DNA from: Sedimentitalea nanhaiensis DSM 24252
GTDB taxonomy: Bacteria > Pseudomonadota > Alphaproteobacteria > Rhodobacterales > Rhodobacteraceae
Assembly (NCBI RefSeq): GCF_000473225.1
Contig: NZ_KI421510.1
Location: 132,822 to 196,821, forward strand
Direction: 5' to 3'
Length of the DNA: 64,000 nucleotides
The notes under the pieces are model-generated. The model was not told the DNA's origin. It worked only from the letters and a program-made list of their open reading frames with translations, and did no database searches. This document shows positions 53,905 through 62,216 of the stretch, one piece after another (position 1 is the first letter of the stretch; every line of letters starts with the position of its first letter). The position numbers and the translations under genes were made by a program.

Positions 53905-54708
53905 TTAACGCCCCGTGAAATTGGGTTTTCGTTTTTCGACGAACGCAGCAACCGCCTCGTGGTGGTCTTCGGTCTGATGCATGAGCGCCTGATAGGCCGC
54001 CGCGGAATTCAGGAAATCCGGCAGGTCCATCCGTTCGGCATTGCGCATCAGACGCTTGGCGACCCGCACCGCACGCGGCGGTTTCGCGGCGATGACAGCG
54101 GCCCGTTCGCGGGCACGTTCCATCAATTTTTCATGAGGCACAAGTTCAAGCACCATACCAAGCTCCAGCGCTTCCTTGGCCTCGACCATGCGCCCTGAGA
54201 AGGTCAGATCGGCGGCCTTCTGGTGGCCCAGACGACGCAACAGGAACCAGCTGCCCGCATCGCCCGGAATGATTCCGAGATTCAGAAACACCTCGCCGAA
54301 CCTTGCTTTTTCCGACGCGATGCGCATGTCGCACATCATGGTCAGGTCGCACCCCGCGCCCACCGCCGGGCCGTTGACTGCGGCGATGGTCGGAATATCC
54401 ATGTTGTAGAGCGCAAGCGGCAGCCGCTGCACCCCATCAACATAGCTCTGCGCCGCCGCCAGCGGCTCCTTGCGGAACACGCTGTCGGGATCGTTCATTT
54501 CCTTGATGTCGCCGCCGGCACAAAAGGCCGGGTCGGCGCCGGTCAGGATCATCACGCTGACCTGAGGATCGGCCTGCACCTTGGCGAAGGTCTTCAGAAG
54601 GGCAGCGATCATGTCGTTTCCGGTGACCGGGTTGCGCCGCTCGGGATCGTTCAGCGTAACCGTGGCGATCCTGTCGGAAATCTCCAGAAGGACGGGCTGT
54701 TTATTCAT
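53905..54708 (-). CDS. Enoyl-CoA hydratase/isomerase (crotonase family)
   Basis: 267 residues from the ATG at 54708; an ATG at 54717 lies too close to its GGGGAG. AFCAGGDIKEMND and VNGPAVGAGCDLTMMCD form the oxyanion hole. The first catalytic position is Asp/Leu rather than Glu (GAGCDLTM), while FGEVFLNLGIIPGDAGSWFL keeps a Glu near the second, which points to an isomerase, hydrolase or C-C bond hydrolase rather than a standard hydratase. The start lies inside the end of the SDR gene, so they are coupled. Confidence 0.84.
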   Translation of the reverse strand: MNKQPVLLEISDRIATVTLNDPERRNPVTGNDMIAALLKTFAKVQADPQVSVMILTGADPAFCAGGDIKEMNDPDSVFRKEPLAAAQSYVDGVQRLPLALYNMDIPTIAAVNGPAVGAGCDLTMMCDMRIASEKARFGEVFLNLGIIPGDAGSWFLLRRLGHQKAADLTFSGRMVEAKEALELGMVLELVPHEKLMERARERAAVIAAKPPRAVRVAKRLMRNAERMDLPDFLNSAAAYQALMHQTEDHHEAVAAFVEKRKPNFTGR

Positions 54709-55555
54709 TCTTGCCATCTCCCCGTTCGCGTTTTTCGAACATCGCGGGGTTGATCATGTCCCGCGCGTCATGACCCATATGCAAGGTCTCACCGCCGTCT
54801 ACATAAATGTCTTCTCCGGTGATGAAACCGCCAAGTTTCGAGGCCAGGAAAATGATCGTGCCTGCGATGTCCTCGGCCGCCCCCATCCGGTTTAGCACCG
54901 AGCGGTTCAGCTTTTTCCACTGTTCCGGCGGAATCGGATAGCGGCCAAGCGCATCGGTCTTGATCGTGCCCGGCGCGACACAGTTCAGCCGGATGCCGTA
55001 CTCGCCCCATTCGGCGGCCAGCGTTTTCATCATGCCCGTCACACCGGCGCGGGCGGCGACGGTGTGTGTAAAGCCGGTAAGCGCGGTGCGCGCAGAGATG
55101 GCGGTGACAAACACAACCGATCCACCATTGTCGTACATGAAGTGATCCGCCGCTGCCCGGGTCATCTGCCAAGATCCGATCAGGTTGTTGCGGATCACGG
55201 CTTCGAAGCCCTTGTTGGTGATATCGCGGGCGGCCGCGATATACTGGCCGCCGGCATTGTTCACCAAGACATCCAACTGCCCATAGTGGTCCTTGATCCG
55301 CCCCATCGCAGTTTCAATACTGTCTTCGTCGCGGGTGTCTCCGGGCACGACGAAGGCCTCGCCCCCCGCCGCGCGGATCATTTCGGCGGTCTCTTCCAGC
55401 GGCTCTTCCCGGCGCGCGAACAGCGCAAGCCTGGCTCCGCAAGCGGCCATTTCGATCGCCGTCGCCCGGCCCATTCCAGATCCAGACCCCGTGACCAGGG
55501 CAACCTGGCCCGCCATGAGATCCGACGCGTAACGCCTTGATTTCGCTTCGCTCAT
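54701..55555 (-). CDS. Short-chain dehydrogenase, 2,4-dienoyl-CoA reductase/peroxisomal-type
   Basis: 284 residues. TGSGSGMGRATAIEMAACGA binds the nucleotide and NNAGGQYIAAARDITNKGFE plus a catalytic region with ARAGVTGMMKTLAAEWGEYG resemble SDR-type dienoyl-CoA reductases and trans-2-enoyl-CoA reductases. The usual YxxxK Tyr is not obvious: the block reads ISARTALTGFTHTVAARAGV, as in the DECR branch that lacks it. It may reduce a double bond rather than oxidise an alcohol. Located between the dehydrogenase and crotonase genes. Confidence 0.83.
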   Translation of the reverse strand: MSEAKSRRYASDLMAGQVALVTGSGSGMGRATAIEMAACGARLALFARREEPLEETAEMIRAAGGEAFVVPGDTRDEDSIETAMGRIKDHYGQLDVLVNNAGGQYIAAARDITNKGFEAVIRNNLIGSWQMTRAAADHFMYDNGGSVVFVTAISARTALTGFTHTVAARAGVTGMMKTLAAEWGEYGIRLNCVAPGTIKTDALGRYPIPPEQWKKLNRSVLNRMGAAEDIAGTIIFLASKLGGFITGEDIYVDGGETLHMGHDARDMINPAMFEKRERGDGKNE

Positions 55556-55566
55556 GTTCCGCCCCC

Positions 55567-56766
55567 TTAGTTCTTCAGCAATTCGCCGGAGATGATGAGT
55601 TTGCGAACCTCCTGGGTGCCCGCGCCGACCTCAAGCACGCGACCGGTCCGGTACAGCCGGTTCACTTCGGTATCACGCATGTAGCCTGAGCCGCCGTGAA
55701 TCTGGACAGCTTTGTCCAGCACGAAGGATGTCGCCTCAGCGGCCTTGTAGATCGCCGCAGCGGTGAGCTTGTGGATTTCGCCGCGCCCGCCTTCGCCCTC
55801 TTCGAGGCCTTCACACATGGCAGCGGTGCGCAAGGACAGGCTGCGCGCGGCCTCGATCTGCGTATACATGTCGGCCAGCATCGCCTGAACCATCTGGAAA
55901 CTGGCGATCGGTTTGCCGAATTGCTGGCGTGTCTTGGCGTAATCGATGGAAATATCCAGCGCCCGCTGCGCAATGCCCAGAGCGTTGAAACAGACGATGG
56001 CACGTTCCAGATCAAGTCCGGACATGGTAACGGCAACCCCGCCATCCAGCTTGCCGACCATGTTTCTGGCCGGAACACGGCAATCTTCGAATACCAGTTC
56101 GCCCGTCGGCGAGCCGCGGAATCCCATCTTGTTGAGCTTCTGCGCCACCTTGAAACCGGGCGTGTCGGTTTCCACGATAAAGGCGGAAATGCCCTTGGCC
56201 CCTTTTTCGGGCGATGTCTTGGCATAGACCAGCACCAGATCGGCAATCGGCCCATTGGTGATGTAGATCTTGGCGCCGTTCAGGATGTAGTCGTCGCCAT
56301 CCTTTTTGGCCGTGGTCCGCATCGAGCCAAGCGCATCGGACCCCGCGCCGGGTTCGGTCAGGCCCAGAGCACCCACCAGCGTGCCGTTGCACAGGCCCGG
56401 CAGGTATTTTCGGCGCAACTCGTCATTGGCGTTGCGATAGATGTTGTTGACGCACAAATTGTCATGGGCCACATGGGTCAGTCCGATGGCCGCCGAGGCC
56501 CTAGACATTTCCTCGGTGATGATACAGGCCGAGGTAAAGTCGAGCCCGGCCCCGCCGAATTCCGGCGGCACGTTCAGGCCGAGATATCCCATCTCGCCCA
56601 GCTTGGGGAAAACCGAAGGCGGCAGGTCATCAGTATCGTCCATTTCCGCGTTCAGATGGTGGAATTCGGACATGAAGAACTTGCCGGCCTGATCGGCCAG
56701 GGCCTGCTGTTCGTCCGTCATGAAATGTGTTGGCAGAGCGGTGTCGTTGCGCAGTTGCTTGTTCAT
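55567..56766 (-). CDS. Acyl-CoA dehydrogenase, isovaleryl-CoA dehydrogenase-like
   Basis: 399 residues from the ATG at 56766. GALGLTEPGAGSDALGSMRT, YITNGPIADLVLVYAKT, MGFRGSPTGELVFEDCRVP and QQFGKPIASFQMVQAML follow isovaleryl-CoA dehydrogenase closely. The base Glu is in MSGLDLERAIV, as in that enzyme, and the end reads VGAGTQEVRKLIISGELL. It probably oxidises a 3-methyl-branched acyl-CoA, giving the substrate for a methylcrotonyl/geranyl-type carboxylase. A near-duplicate lies 13 bp upstream. Confidence 0.9.
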   Translation of the reverse strand: MNKQLRNDTALPTHFMTDEQQALADQAGKFFMSEFHHLNAEMDDTDDLPPSVFPKLGEMGYLGLNVPPEFGGAGLDFTSACIITEEMSRASAAIGLTHVAHDNLCVNNIYRNANDELRRKYLPGLCNGTLVGALGLTEPGAGSDALGSMRTTAKKDGDDYILNGAKIYITNGPIADLVLVYAKTSPEKGAKGISAFIVETDTPGFKVAQKLNKMGFRGSPTGELVFEDCRVPARNMVGKLDGGVAVTMSGLDLERAIVCFNALGIAQRALDISIDYAKTRQQFGKPIASFQMVQAMLADMYTQIEAARSLSLRTAAMCEGLEEGEGGRGEIHKLTAAAIYKAAEATSFVLDKAVQIHGGSGYMRDTEVNRLYRTGRVLEVGAGTQEVRKLIISGELLKN

Positions 56767-56779
56767 TGTCTCGTCCCCC

Positions 56780-57994
56780 TCAGGCGCGCAAAAGTTCTTC
56801 GGCAATGATGATCTTGCGGACTTCGCTTGTACCCGCGCCGATTTCCAGCAGCTTGTTGGCGCGGAACAGCCGGTTGATCTCGGTGTCCTGCATGTAGCCA
56901 GAGCCACCATGAATATGGCAGGCTTCGGTCACCGCCTTGTTGAATGCCTCGCCGGCGTAAAGACAGGCCGCCGCCGTCAGTTTGTGGATTTCGCCGCGGC
57001 CCCCGGCCCCTTTCGGCAACCCGGTACAGGCGGCCAGCGCGCGATAACCGAAGGCGCGCGCGGTTTCGACCTCGGTGTAGATCTCGGCCAGTTTCGACTG
57101 CATCATCTGGAAACTTGCAATCGGCTTGCCGAACTGTTCGCGAATCTTGGCGTATTCCAGCCCCAGTTCCAGGGCGCGTTCGGCCATGCCAACGCAGACT
57201 GAGGCAACCATAGCACGCTCCAGATCCAACCCGCTCATTACCACCGAAACGCCGGTGTTTTCCGGTCCAACCATGGCGGATGCGGGTACGCGGCAATCCT
57301 CAAACACCAGTTCTCCGGTTGGCGAGCCGCGAAAGCCCATTTTGTCAAGCTTTTGCGCCACCTTGAAACCGGGATTGTCCGTCTCGATGATGAAAGCAGA
57401 AATGCCCTTGGCGCCCTTCGACTTGTCGGTTTTGGCATAAAGCAGGATCACATCGGCAATGGGGCCGTTGGTGATGTAAATCTTCGAGCCGTTGATGACA
57501 TAATCATCACCGTCGCGGCGGGCAGTGGTGGCCATGGATCCGAGCGCATCGGATCCCGCACCCGGTTCGGTCAGGCCCAAAGCACCGACGAGCTCGCCCG
57601 AGCAAAGGCCCGGCACGTATTTCTTCACCTGCTCTTCGGAGCCATTGCGCAGCAGGTTATTCAGGCACAGGTTGTCATGCGCCCCGTGCGAGAGGCCCAC
57701 AGCCGGATTCCACTTCGAAATCACCTCGGACACCAGCGCCTGGGTGAACTCGTTCTGCCCCGATCCGCCCAGCTCCTCCGGCGCGGTAATCCCCAGCAGG
57801 CCCAGCTCGCCCATCTGCTTGAACAGATCATCGGGCCACCATTCCTCGTCATCCATGCGCGCCTGCAGCGGGTGCAGCACCTCGCGCGATACCCGATCCA
57901 CGTGATCGACGATCTGGCGTTGCTCATCAGTCAAAGAATAGTTCGCCCTGATGGCTTCCAGATCAGCCGAGATGGCCTCACTTTGAGCGGTCAT
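56780..57994 (-). CDS. Acyl-CoA dehydrogenase, isovaleryl-CoA dehydrogenase-like
   Basis: 404 residues from the ATG at 57994 (GGGAGGACG ribosome site). Shares long stretches with the next gene: GALGLTEPGAGSDALGSMAT, GPIADVILLYAKTDKSKGAK, MGFRGSPTGELVFEDCRVP. Base Glu in MSGLDLERAMV; end EIGAGTSEVRKIIIAEELL. The pair is a tandem duplication whose members may prefer different chain lengths, as with citronellyl- and isovaleryl-CoA dehydrogenases. First gene after operator copy 4. Confidence 0.9.
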   Translation of the reverse strand: MTAQSEAISADLEAIRANYSLTDEQRQIVDHVDRVSREVLHPLQARMDDEEWWPDDLFKQMGELGLLGITAPEELGGSGQNEFTQALVSEVISKWNPAVGLSHGAHDNLCLNNLLRNGSEEQVKKYVPGLCSGELVGALGLTEPGAGSDALGSMATTARRDGDDYVINGSKIYITNGPIADVILLYAKTDKSKGAKGISAFIIETDNPGFKVAQKLDKMGFRGSPTGELVFEDCRVPASAMVGPENTGVSVVMSGLDLERAMVASVCVGMAERALELGLEYAKIREQFGKPIASFQMMQSKLAEIYTEVETARAFGYRALAACTGLPKGAGGRGEIHKLTAAACLYAGEAFNKAVTEACHIHGGSGYMQDTEINRLFRANKLLEIGAGTSEVRKIIIAEELLRA

Positions 57995-58035
57995 ATCGTC
58001 CTCCCGAAAAATGTTGTTTGCGTTGTTGACCAAAA

Positions 58036-58051
58036 TCAAACACATGTTAGA
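58036..58051. promoter_or_regulatory. Operator palindrome copy 4, divergent promoters of the AtuA operon and the isovaleryl-CoA-dehydrogenase-like operon
   Basis: TCAAACACATGTTAGA, one mismatch from TCTAACAnnTGTTAGA. Plus strand: TTGACC (58026-58031) and TAGAAA (58048-58053), 16 bases apart. Minus strand: TTGATC (58057-58062) and TTGATT (58034-58039), 17 apart. The flank TAGATCAAG is shared exactly with copy 2. Confidence 0.75.
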
Positions 58052-58127
58052 AAATAGATCAAGCCAAGCTTTTGACGACCTGACGTAAGAAAGCGCGGCG
58101 TCCTGAATGCAGGGGGGAACTTCGGAA

Positions 58128-58913
58128 ATGACTGAGAGCGTTGTTCAATCGCAGGTGCTCGGCAAAGAAGTGCGTATCACGATTCGACGTCCTGATAATC
58201 GAAATGCCCTCAACCGTGAGGTCGCAGACGGGATCATGGCCGCCATATGTGCTGCCGAGAGGGACAGCGATTGCCGCGTGATCGTTCTGACCGGCGAGGG
58301 CGAGCGCGCCTTCTGTGCCGGGGGCGACATCAAGGCGGGGGCGGATGGCGGCCCGTTTGTTCAGGATCCGGCGGACCCGGATCATTTTGCCGGAAGGTTG
58401 TTCGAGACGATACAGGCGTGCCGAAAGCCAACGATCGCGCGCATCAATGGCGTCGCGATGGGGGCGGGAGCGGGCATCATCTGTGCCTGCGATCTGGCTG
58501 TGATGGCGGATCATGCCCGCGTCGGAACGCCGGAAGTGAAGGTGGGTCTGTTTCCCATGACGATCGTGCCACCCATGATGCGCGTGCTGCCCCGGCGGAG
58601 GCTGATGGAGATGTTCATCACCGGCGTTCCTCTGACGGCCGAGGAAGCCCTGCAGTTCAATCTGGTCAACTATGTGACCGATGCCGCGGGGCTGGACGAC
58701 AAGGTTGCAGAACTGGTTGCCCAGATCGCCGCGCAGTCGCCGAGCGCGATCCGGCTGGGAAAATACGCCTGTCACGCGATGGAGGATATGACCTATCCGC
58801 AGCAGATGCGGTTTGCAGAAACACTTTTACCGCGTGTGGCGCAGACCGAAGACGCGCGCGAAGGCTTTGATGCCTTCATCTCGAAGCGCAAACCTGAATG
58901 GACGGGCCGCTGA
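58128..58913 (+). CDS. Enoyl-CoA hydratase (crotonase family), AtuE/LiuC-like by context
   Basis: 261 residues from the ATG at 58128 after AGGGGGGAA. AFCAGGDIKAGADGG and INGVAMGAGAGIICACD form the oxyanion hole; GTPEVKVGLFPMTIVPPMMR has the Glu of the second catalytic site. In terpenoid and leucine pathways a crotonase in this place hydrates the carboxylated glutaconyl-CoA. First gene of the AtuA operon, 21 bp before atuA. Specificity inferred from neighbours only. Confidence 0.85.
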   Translation: MTESVVQSQVLGKEVRITIRRPDNRNALNREVADGIMAAICAAERDSDCRVIVLTGEGERAFCAGGDIKAGADGGPFVQDPADPDHFAGRLFETIQACRKPTIARINGVAMGAGAGIICACDLAVMADHARVGTPEVKVGLFPMTIVPPMMRVLPRRRLMEMFITGVPLTAEEALQFNLVNYVTDAAGLDDKVAELVAQIAAQSPSAIRLGKYACHAMEDMTYPQQMRFAETLLPRVAQTEDAREGFDAFISKRKPEWTGR

Positions 58914-58934
58914 TCAAACGGGGAGGAGAGGAAT

Positions 58935-60734
58935 ATGTCGGAACGCAAGCTGCGCATCGGATGCGCGTCGGGCTTCTGGGGCGATACGCCGGAAGCGATC
59001 GGTCAACTGGTCTCAAAGGGCGAGATCGACTATCTGGTGTTTGACTATCTGGCAGAGGTGACAATGTCGCTGATGGCGCGGGCCCGCGCCAAAGCGCCCG
59101 AGACGGGCTATGCGCCGGACTTCGTCAAGGCGCTGGCACCCTGGTTGCCGGATATCAAGGCAAAAGGGATCAAGGTCGTTGCCAATGCAGGGGGCGTGAA
59201 CCCGCGTGGCTGCAGCGATGCGCTTGCCAAAGCCGCCGCCCAGGCCGGGATCGATCTGTCCATCGGAGTCGTGCTAGGCGATGACCTGTTGCCCAGGGCC
59301 GATGAAATTCGCAAAAACGGTCAGACGGAAATGTTCTCGGGTGTCGCATTTCCAGATGATATCTGGAGCATGAATGCCTATCTGGGTGCCCGCCCCATCG
59401 CTGCCGCGCTGGATGCCGGGGCCGACATCGTGATCACCGGACGCTGCGCCGACAGCGCGGTCGCGCTTGGTCCCCTGATGCATGAATACGGCTGGGGCGA
59501 CGATGACTGGGACAAGCTCAGCCAGGGATCGCTGGCCGGCCACCTGATCGAATGCGGCCCCCAGGGAACCGGCGGCAACTTCACCGACTGGCAGGACGTG
59601 CCGGGTTGGGACAATATGGGCATGCCCATCGTCGAGGCGTCCGAAGACGGCAGTTTCATCATGACCAAGACGCCTGACACCGGCGGGCTGGTCGTGCCCG
59701 GGTCAGTCGGAGAGCAGATGCTCTATGAAATCGGGGATCCGCGCGCCTACCTGTTGCCCGACGTGATCTGCGACTGGTCCGGGGTCACCCTGGAGCAGGT
59801 CGGACCCGATCAGGTGCTGGTCAAGGGCGGCAGGGGGCTTGGGCGCACCGACAGCTACAAGGTGTCGGCGACCCATGCCGATGGCTGGCGCGCGGTCTCT
59901 ACCCTGACACTGGCCGCGATTGATGCACCCGCCAAGGCCGAACGTGTGGCCGAGGCGATCCTGACCCGCTGTCGCCGGATTTTCCGCGACCGCAACATGG
60001 GCGATTTTCGGCAGGTCAGCGTCGAGGTGCTGGGGGCCGAGGCGGCCTATGGCGCAAATGCGCGCGCCCGAACCCGCGAGGTGGTGCTCAAGATCGGCGC
60101 GGTCCATGACGATCGCGCCGCGCTGAACATCTTTGCCGGCGAAATAGCACCGATGGCGATTTCGACCGCGCAGGGTCTGACCGGGTTCTTCGCCGGACGG
60201 CCCAAGGTGCAACCGGTGGTCCGCCTGTTCTCCTTCCTTCAGAGCAAGGCCGAGACCCCCGTCGCGGTCGAGGTCGACGGCAAGGATGTGCCCGTGAGCG
60301 TGGCCACTACGCCAGTCCACCTTGATCCACCTGCCGCACCGCCCGCAGATAGCCGCGAGCCCGGCCCGGACGCTGTCAAGGTCCGCCTCGTCGATCTGGC
60401 CTGGGGCCGCTCGGGCGACAAGGGGGACATCGCCAATATCGGCATCCTCGCGCGCAAGCCGGACTACCTGCCATATATCCGCTCGGCTCTCAGCGAAGAG
60501 GTGGTGAAGGACTATTTCGCCCATGTCTGCGACGGCAGGGTAGAACGGTTCGACTTGCCTGGAAGCCATTCGCTGAATTTCCTGTTGCATGAATCGCTTG
60601 GCGGTGGCGGCATCGCCTCGGTTCGCATAGACCCGCAGGGCAAAGGGTTCGCGCAGATGCTGCTTGATATCGAAATTCCCGTGCCAGCCGATCTGGCTGC
60701 ACGTGACGGACTGAATGCCGCGGCCCGGAACTAA
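58935..60734 (+). CDS. atuA: AtuA-family acyclic terpene utilisation protein (DUF1446 + C-terminal AtuA-like domain)
   Basis: 599 residues. The N-terminal domain (about 1-450) reads RIGCASGFWGDTPEAIGQLV, DYLVFDYLAEVTMSLMARA, NAGGVNPRGCSDALAKAAA and VITGRCADSAVALGPLMHE, characteristic of AtuA/DUF1446. The C-terminal domain begins VRLVDLAWGRSGDKGDIANI. AtuA is required for citronellol/geraniol use in Pseudomonas, but its reaction is unknown. Placed here between crotonase and carboxylase genes as in the atu cluster, it is the best single sign that this regulon degrades an isoprenoid-type acid. Confidence 0.9.
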   Translation: MSERKLRIGCASGFWGDTPEAIGQLVSKGEIDYLVFDYLAEVTMSLMARARAKAPETGYAPDFVKALAPWLPDIKAKGIKVVANAGGVNPRGCSDALAKAAAQAGIDLSIGVVLGDDLLPRADEIRKNGQTEMFSGVAFPDDIWSMNAYLGARPIAAALDAGADIVITGRCADSAVALGPLMHEYGWGDDDWDKLSQGSLAGHLIECGPQGTGGNFTDWQDVPGWDNMGMPIVEASEDGSFIMTKTPDTGGLVVPGSVGEQMLYEIGDPRAYLLPDVICDWSGVTLEQVGPDQVLVKGGRGLGRTDSYKVSATHADGWRAVSTLTLAAIDAPAKAERVAEAILTRCRRIFRDRNMGDFRQVSVEVLGAEAAYGANARARTREVVLKIGAVHDDRAALNIFAGEIAPMAISTAQGLTGFFAGRPKVQPVVRLFSFLQSKAETPVAVEVDGKDVPVSVATTPVHLDPPAAPPADSREPGPDAVKVRLVDLAWGRSGDKGDIANIGILARKPDYLPYIRSALSEEVVKDYFAHVCDGRVERFDLPGSHSLNFLLHESLGGGGIASVRIDPQGKGFAQMLLDIEIPVPADLAARDGLNAAARN

Positions 60735-60746
60735 GAGGACGACACC

Positions 60747-62216
60747 ATGACCATTTCGAAACTCCTGGTCGCCAATCGGGGCGAGATCGCGGCGCGCGTG
60801 TTGCGCACCGCCAAGGCCCGCGGGCTTGCGACGGCCGTGTTGCGTCATGTCGCCGAGCAAGAGGGGCCGGCGCATCTGATCGCAGATGAGGTCGTGATGA
60901 TCGACGGCCCGACGCCCGTGGCCGCCTATCTCGATATTCCGCAGATCGTCGCGGCGGCAACAAAGATCGGCGCGGATGCGGTGCATCCCGGCTATGGCTT
61001 TCTGTCAGAGAATGCCGGTTTTGTCGCGGCGCTGGAAAAAGCCGGAGTGACCTTTGTCGGCCCGACGTCCGAGGTCATCGACCTGATGGGGGACAAGGTC
61101 CGCGCCCGCGCCTTTGTCGAGGAACACGGGTTTCCCGTCGCCCCCTCGGCGATCGAGGATGATGATCCGGCGAGCTTTGTCGAACGCGCCCGCGCCGTGG
61201 GCTATCCGCTGCTGATCAAACCCTCGGCCGGCGGTGGCGGCAAGGGCATGCGCGTTGTGCGCGAGGACAGCACGCTGGAAACCGAAATCGAAACCGCGCG
61301 CCGCGAAGGCGAACGATATTTCGGCGACGGGCGGCTTTTCGTCGAACGCTATATCGAACGCCCGCGCCATATCGAGGTGCAGGTGATGGGCGACGGACAG
61401 GGCAACGTGGTCCATTTCTGGGAACGTGAATGTTCGATCCAGCGCCGGTTCCAGAAGATTATCGAGGAAACGCCGTCACCGGCGCTGACCCCCGAGCAAC
61501 GGGATGAGATCTGCGAGACCGCTGCCGGAATTGCCCGTGCCGTCAAATACCGCGGGGCAGGGACCGTTGAATTCATCTATGCGCAGGACGGGGCCTTTTA
61601 TTTCCTGGAAATGAACACCCGCCTTCAGGTCGAACATCCGGTGACCGAACTGGTGACCGGCTTCGATCTGGTTGCCGAGCAGCTGCGTGTCGCGGCGGGC
61701 GACGGGCTGAGCGCCGTGCAGGCGGATATTCCCCAAACCGGACACTCGATCGAACTGCGCATCTGCGCCGAGGACGCGACGGCCGATTTCCGGCCCGCGA
61801 TCGGCGATATCCTGCTGCTGGACGAACCCCAGGGCGAGGGGATCCGCGTGGACAGCGGCATTCTGGATGGCGGCAAGGTGACAACCGACTTCGACCCGAT
61901 GTTGTCCAAGCTGATCGTACATGGCCCGGATCGCGCGCAGGCCATCGCCCGTGCCCGGAGCGCGGTGCAAAGCTATGTGATTCTCGGGGTAACGACCAAC
62001 ACTGGTTACCTGGATGCAATCCTTGCACATCCGGATTTCGCCTCTGGTGACGTTTCAACTGGCTTCCTGGCTGAACAATCCGAAACGCTGACCGCGCCGG
62101 GCGAAGATGTCTCTGACTTGCTGATAGCGGCGGCGGCCCTATCGGACGAGCGCCTGGTGAGTGACGTAATGCAGATACCGGAAATGTACCGCAAGATGGG
62201 CGGGTGGAGAAACTGA
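60747..62216 (+). CDS. Acyl-CoA carboxylase, biotin carboxylase subunit without biotin domain
   Basis: 489 residues. ISKLLVANRGEIAARVLRTA, HPGYGFLSENAGFVAAL, IKPSAGGGGKGMRVV (ATP-grasp glycine loop) and LEMNTRLQVEHPVTELVTG are intact. It stops after about 490 residues, whereas MCC/GCC alpha subunits go on to a biotinyl domain; here that domain is a separate gene starting at the overlapping TGATG (62214-62218). The short N-terminal spacing (HVAEQEGPAHLIADE) is also slightly shorter than usual. Activity needs the next gene product. Confidence 0.9.
   Translation: MTISKLLVANRGEIAARVLRTAKARGLATAVLRHVAEQEGPAHLIADEVVMIDGPTPVAAYLDIPQIVAAATKIGADAVHPGYGFLSENAGFVAALEKAGVTFVGPTSEVIDLMGDKVRARAFVEEHGFPVAPSAIEDDDPASFVERARAVGYPLLIKPSAGGGGKGMRVVREDSTLETEIETARREGERYFGDGRLFVERYIERPRHIEVQVMGDGQGNVVHFWERECSIQRRFQKIIEETPSPALTPEQRDEICETAAGIARAVKYRGAGTVEFIYAQDGAFYFLEMNTRLQVEHPVTELVTGFDLVAEQLRVAAGDGLSAVQADIPQTGHSIELRICAEDATADFRPAIGDILLLDEPQGEGIRVDSGILDGGKVTTDFDPMLSKLIVHGPDRAQAIARARSAVQSYVILGVTTNTGYLDAILAHPDFASGDVSTGFLAEQSETLTAPGEDVSDLLIAAAALSDERLVSDVMQIPEMYRKMGGWRN

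Noticed and set aside
58036-58051. Reading the shared palindrome as a KstR or PsrA site
   Set aside because: KstR sites have AAC and GTT two bases apart and PsrA sites have a CAAAC/GTTTG core; here AAC and GTT are four apart within TAACAnnTGTTA, so it is a different motif.
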